Part shown: in pieces, positions 62,302 through 64,000 of the stretch | Layout: the number at the start of each line of letters is the position of its first letter | Numbering within the stretch: the first letter of the stretch is position 1 | NCBI RefSeq assembly: GCF_021026345.1 | Contig: NZ_JAJNCZ010000008.1 | Coordinates: forward strand, 62,001 to 126,000 | Length of the DNA: 64,000 bases | Source of the DNA: Rhizobium sp. GN54 | GTDB lineage: Bacteria > Pseudomonadota > Alphaproteobacteria > Rhizobiales > Rhizobiaceae | Direction of reading: 5' to 3' | Made by a program: the position numbers and the translations under genes | Notes under the pieces: model-generated | What the model was told of the DNA's origin: nothing | What the model saw: only the letters and a program-made list of their open reading frames with translations | Database searches by the model: none

Positions 62302-64000
62302 CTAGCGCCCCTCGCGATACCATGTGGCCGACAGGGCCAGCAGCAGCAGGCCGACGCCGGCGAAGCCGGCGAACAGCGGCAGGCTGTCGATGCCCTTCAG
62401 CACCGTCTCGTTGGTCATCCGCAGCGACAGCCGCTGCGGATCGGGTGCGCGCACGGCGCCAGAGACCGGCAGGAGCGGGGGAACGCTGAGGCTGCCCTCG
62501 TCGTCGGCCAGCCGGTGGACGATGCCTTTCGTGCTTTCGGCGAGCGGGGCCAGCGTCTCGGTGGTGGAGATCGTCGCCTTGAACTCCGGCGCATCGACGG
62601 CGCCGACATGGACGAGTGCAGTCAGGCCCTCGTTCTCGATCTCGTACAGTCCGGTTTCGGTCGTCCTCACCTCGGCCTTGTAGAGGCCGGGGCCGTCCTC
62701 GCGCAGGTCGACGGGGCGTGTCTCGCCGGAGGGCAGCTTCATCATCGCCGGCCCGGGCGCGTCCTTGATCGTCTGGCGGGTGATCTCCAGCGTGCGGCCG
62801 AAGGCGCGCGCCGTCAGCGCCTCCTCCTCCAGTGCCGGCTCCTGCATCAGCCAGTGGGCGGTGCGCCGGTAGAGCGAGACATGCGGGCCGCCGCCCTCGA
62901 AGCCACGCGCCCAGAGCCAGCCCTGGTCGGAGAGCAGCATGGCGACGCGGCCCTTGCCGTAGCGGTTGAGCACCAGCAGCGGATTGCCGTCGGCGCCTTC
63001 CATCACGGTGTTGCCCTGCGGGGGCGCGACGTCGACGGTGCGGAACCAGCGGCCCCAGTGCGGCGGCTCGTCGAGCGCGCCTTCCAGGCCGCGGGTGACC
63101 GGGTGCTTGCGGCCCTGCTCGGACAGCCGCGGGAAGAAGGCCTTCTCGTTCATCACGCCGGTCGGCGTCGCCGGCAGGACCACGGACAACGGCGTATAGG
63201 CGATCGAATCGTTGCCGGCGTGCTCGGGGCCGGCGGCGATCAGGAGCGCGCCGCCGTTTTCGACATACTGGGCGATGTTGTCGTAGTAGAGGATCGGCAG
63301 CACGCCGCGGTGCTGGTAGCGGTCGAAGATGATGAGGTCGAATTCGTTGATCTTATCGACGAAGAGTTCGCGCGTCGGAAAGGCGATCAGCGACAGCTCG
63401 TTGATCGGCGTGCCATCCTGTTTCTCCGGCGGACGCAGAATGGTGAAGTGGACGAGGTCGATCGCCGTGTCCGACTTCAAAAGATTGCGCCAGGCGCGTT
63501 CGCCGGCGTGGGGCTCGCCGGAGACGAGCAGCACGCGCAGGTTCTCGCGGATGCCGTCGATGATATGGACGGCGCGGTTGTTGGCGGTGGTGATCTCGCC
63601 CTCGACCGGATCGACCAGGAACTCCAGCACGTTGTTGCCGCCGCGCGGCACGGTGAAGCGGAAGGGCGTCTCGGTGCCCGGGATTGCGGTCTCCGAGGCG
63701 ATCTCGTTGCCGTTGAGGCGGATCGTCACGCGCGCCGCGGTGCCGGGGCTCACGCCGTCGTCGGTGACGCGGAACTTCAGCTCCTGCGGTTCGCCGACGA
63801 TGCCGAAGCGGGGCGCGTTGAGGACCTCGATGCGCCGGTCGAATTCGTCCTTCCGCCCGGTGATCAGCGCGTGCACGGGCGCATCGAAGCTCGAGAACGC
63901 GGCGGGATCGGGGATATCGTGCACCTGTCCGTCGGTGACGAGGATGGCGCCGCCGACGCGCGAGGGCGGGACGTCGGCAAGGGCCGAGGTCAGCGCGTCG
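62302..64000 (-). CDS. Large membrane protein, C-terminal part (N-terminus outside window)
   Basis: About 565 residues are visible and the frame continues past the right edge. The left end (C-terminus) has one transmembrane helix (SLPLFAGFAGVGLLLLALSA). Upstream are a glutamine-amidotransferase-like domain (YVENGGALLIAAGPEHAGND), beta-sandwich segments and, at the window edge, a vWA-like strand (VGGAILVTDGQVHDIP). This architecture is that of the large membrane protein found with MoxR, DUF58 and DUF4159 genes in rhizobia; those genes should lie farther right. The function is unknown. Confidence 0.85.
   Translation of the reverse strand, partial: DALTSALADVPPSRVGGAILVTDGQVHDIPDPAAFSSFDAPVHALITGRKDEFDRRIEVLNAPRFGIVGEPQELKFRVTDDGVSPGTAARVTIRLNGNEIASETAIPGTETPFRFTVPRGGNNVLEFLVDPVEGEITTANNRAVHIIDGIRENLRVLLVSGEPHAGERAWRNLLKSDTAIDLVHFTILRPPEKQDGTPINELSLIAFPTRELFVDKINEFDLIIFDRYQHRGVLPILYYDNIAQYVENGGALLIAAGPEHAGNDSIAYTPLSVVLPATPTGVMNEKAFFPRLSEQGRKHPVTRGLEGALDEPPHWGRWFRTVDVAPPQGNTVMEGADGNPLLVLNRYGKGRVAMLLSDQGWLWARGFEGGGPHVSLYRRTAHWLMQEPALEEEALTARAFGRTLEITRQTIKDAPGPAMMKLPSGETRPVDLREDGPGLYKAEVRTTETGLYEIENEGLTALVHVGAVDAPEFKATISTTETLAPLAESTKGIVHRLADDEGSLSVPPLLPVSGAVRAPDPQRLSLRMTNETVLKGIDSLPLFAGFAGVGLLLLALSATWYREGR

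Overview
The window is a GC-rich stretch of an alphaproteobacterial chromosome, almost certainly from the Rhizobiaceae (Sinorhizobium/Ensifer, Rhizobium, Shinella or a close relative; genus not resolved). The evidence is a bdhA-xdhA-xdhB operon, a BacA peptide transporter, a choXWV choline transporter, a fused trpE(G) preceded by a rhizobial peTrpL-type leader, a NolR-like ArsR regulator and RIME-type palindromic intergenic repeats. I see no tRNA or rRNA gene, CRISPR array, complete insertion sequence or prophage.

Layout. 1-2.9 kb: 3-hydroxybutyrate dehydrogenase with a xanthine dehydrogenase pair (xdhB runs off the left edge). 3.2-7.7 kb: glycerol kinase, a Cys-rich small protein, a DGPF protein coupled to an ECF42-type sigma factor, and a Phd/VapC toxin-antitoxin pair. 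7.7-17.3 kb: a glycosyltransferase-like protein, luciferase-like oxidoreductase, methionine aminopeptidase, MFS transporter, BacA, a secreted polysaccharide deacetylase, NnrU, a YfgM-like protein and Der. 17.3-25 kb: an orphan antitoxin, sugar kinase plus Ldh-family dehydrogenase, GH13 alpha-glucosidase, RelE/ParE-type toxin-antitoxin, adenine deaminase and an aldose epimerase-like protein. 25-33 kb: an ArsR-AHSA1-small membrane protein operon, omega-aminotransferase, NolR-like regulator, HugZ-like protein, choXWV and thymidine kinase.

33.1-40.9 kb holds the most interesting block: a five-gene, same-strand cluster encoding a long coiled-coil protein, an unknown 381-aa protein, an AAA+ ATPase, an unknown 433-aa protein and a membrane-anchored DUF2333 protein. 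RIME repeats and a DUF559 endonuclease-like gene have been inserted into it. The gene order suggests one coiled-coil/ATPase/membrane-anchor machine, and I know of no established function for it.

41-54.9 kb: Lrp/AsnC regulator, formate-tetrahydrofolate ligase, a Fic toxin gene frameshifted inside its catalytic motif beside an intact VbhA-like antitoxin, a TonB-dependent heme receptor, DUF1993, an extensin-like protein, the trp attenuator and trpE(G), a CDF metal transporter coupled to queF, an SPW protein, HupE/UreJ and ClpP. 54.7-64 kb: a small lipoprotein, leuA behind a Leu-rich leader ORF, ECF sigma and membrane anti-sigma, metallophosphoesterase, Nudix hydrolase, glutathionyl-hydroquinone reductase-type GST, GNAT acetyltransferase, and the C-terminal part of a large membrane protein that leaves the window on the right.

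The themes are central metabolism and nutrient uptake (hydroxybutyrate, glycerol, choline, heme, sugars, purines), envelope functions (BacA, DUF2333 cluster, extensin-like protein), and regulatory RNA or peptide control (trp and probably leu attenuation). Three toxin-antitoxin loci plus an orphan antitoxin are scattered through it.
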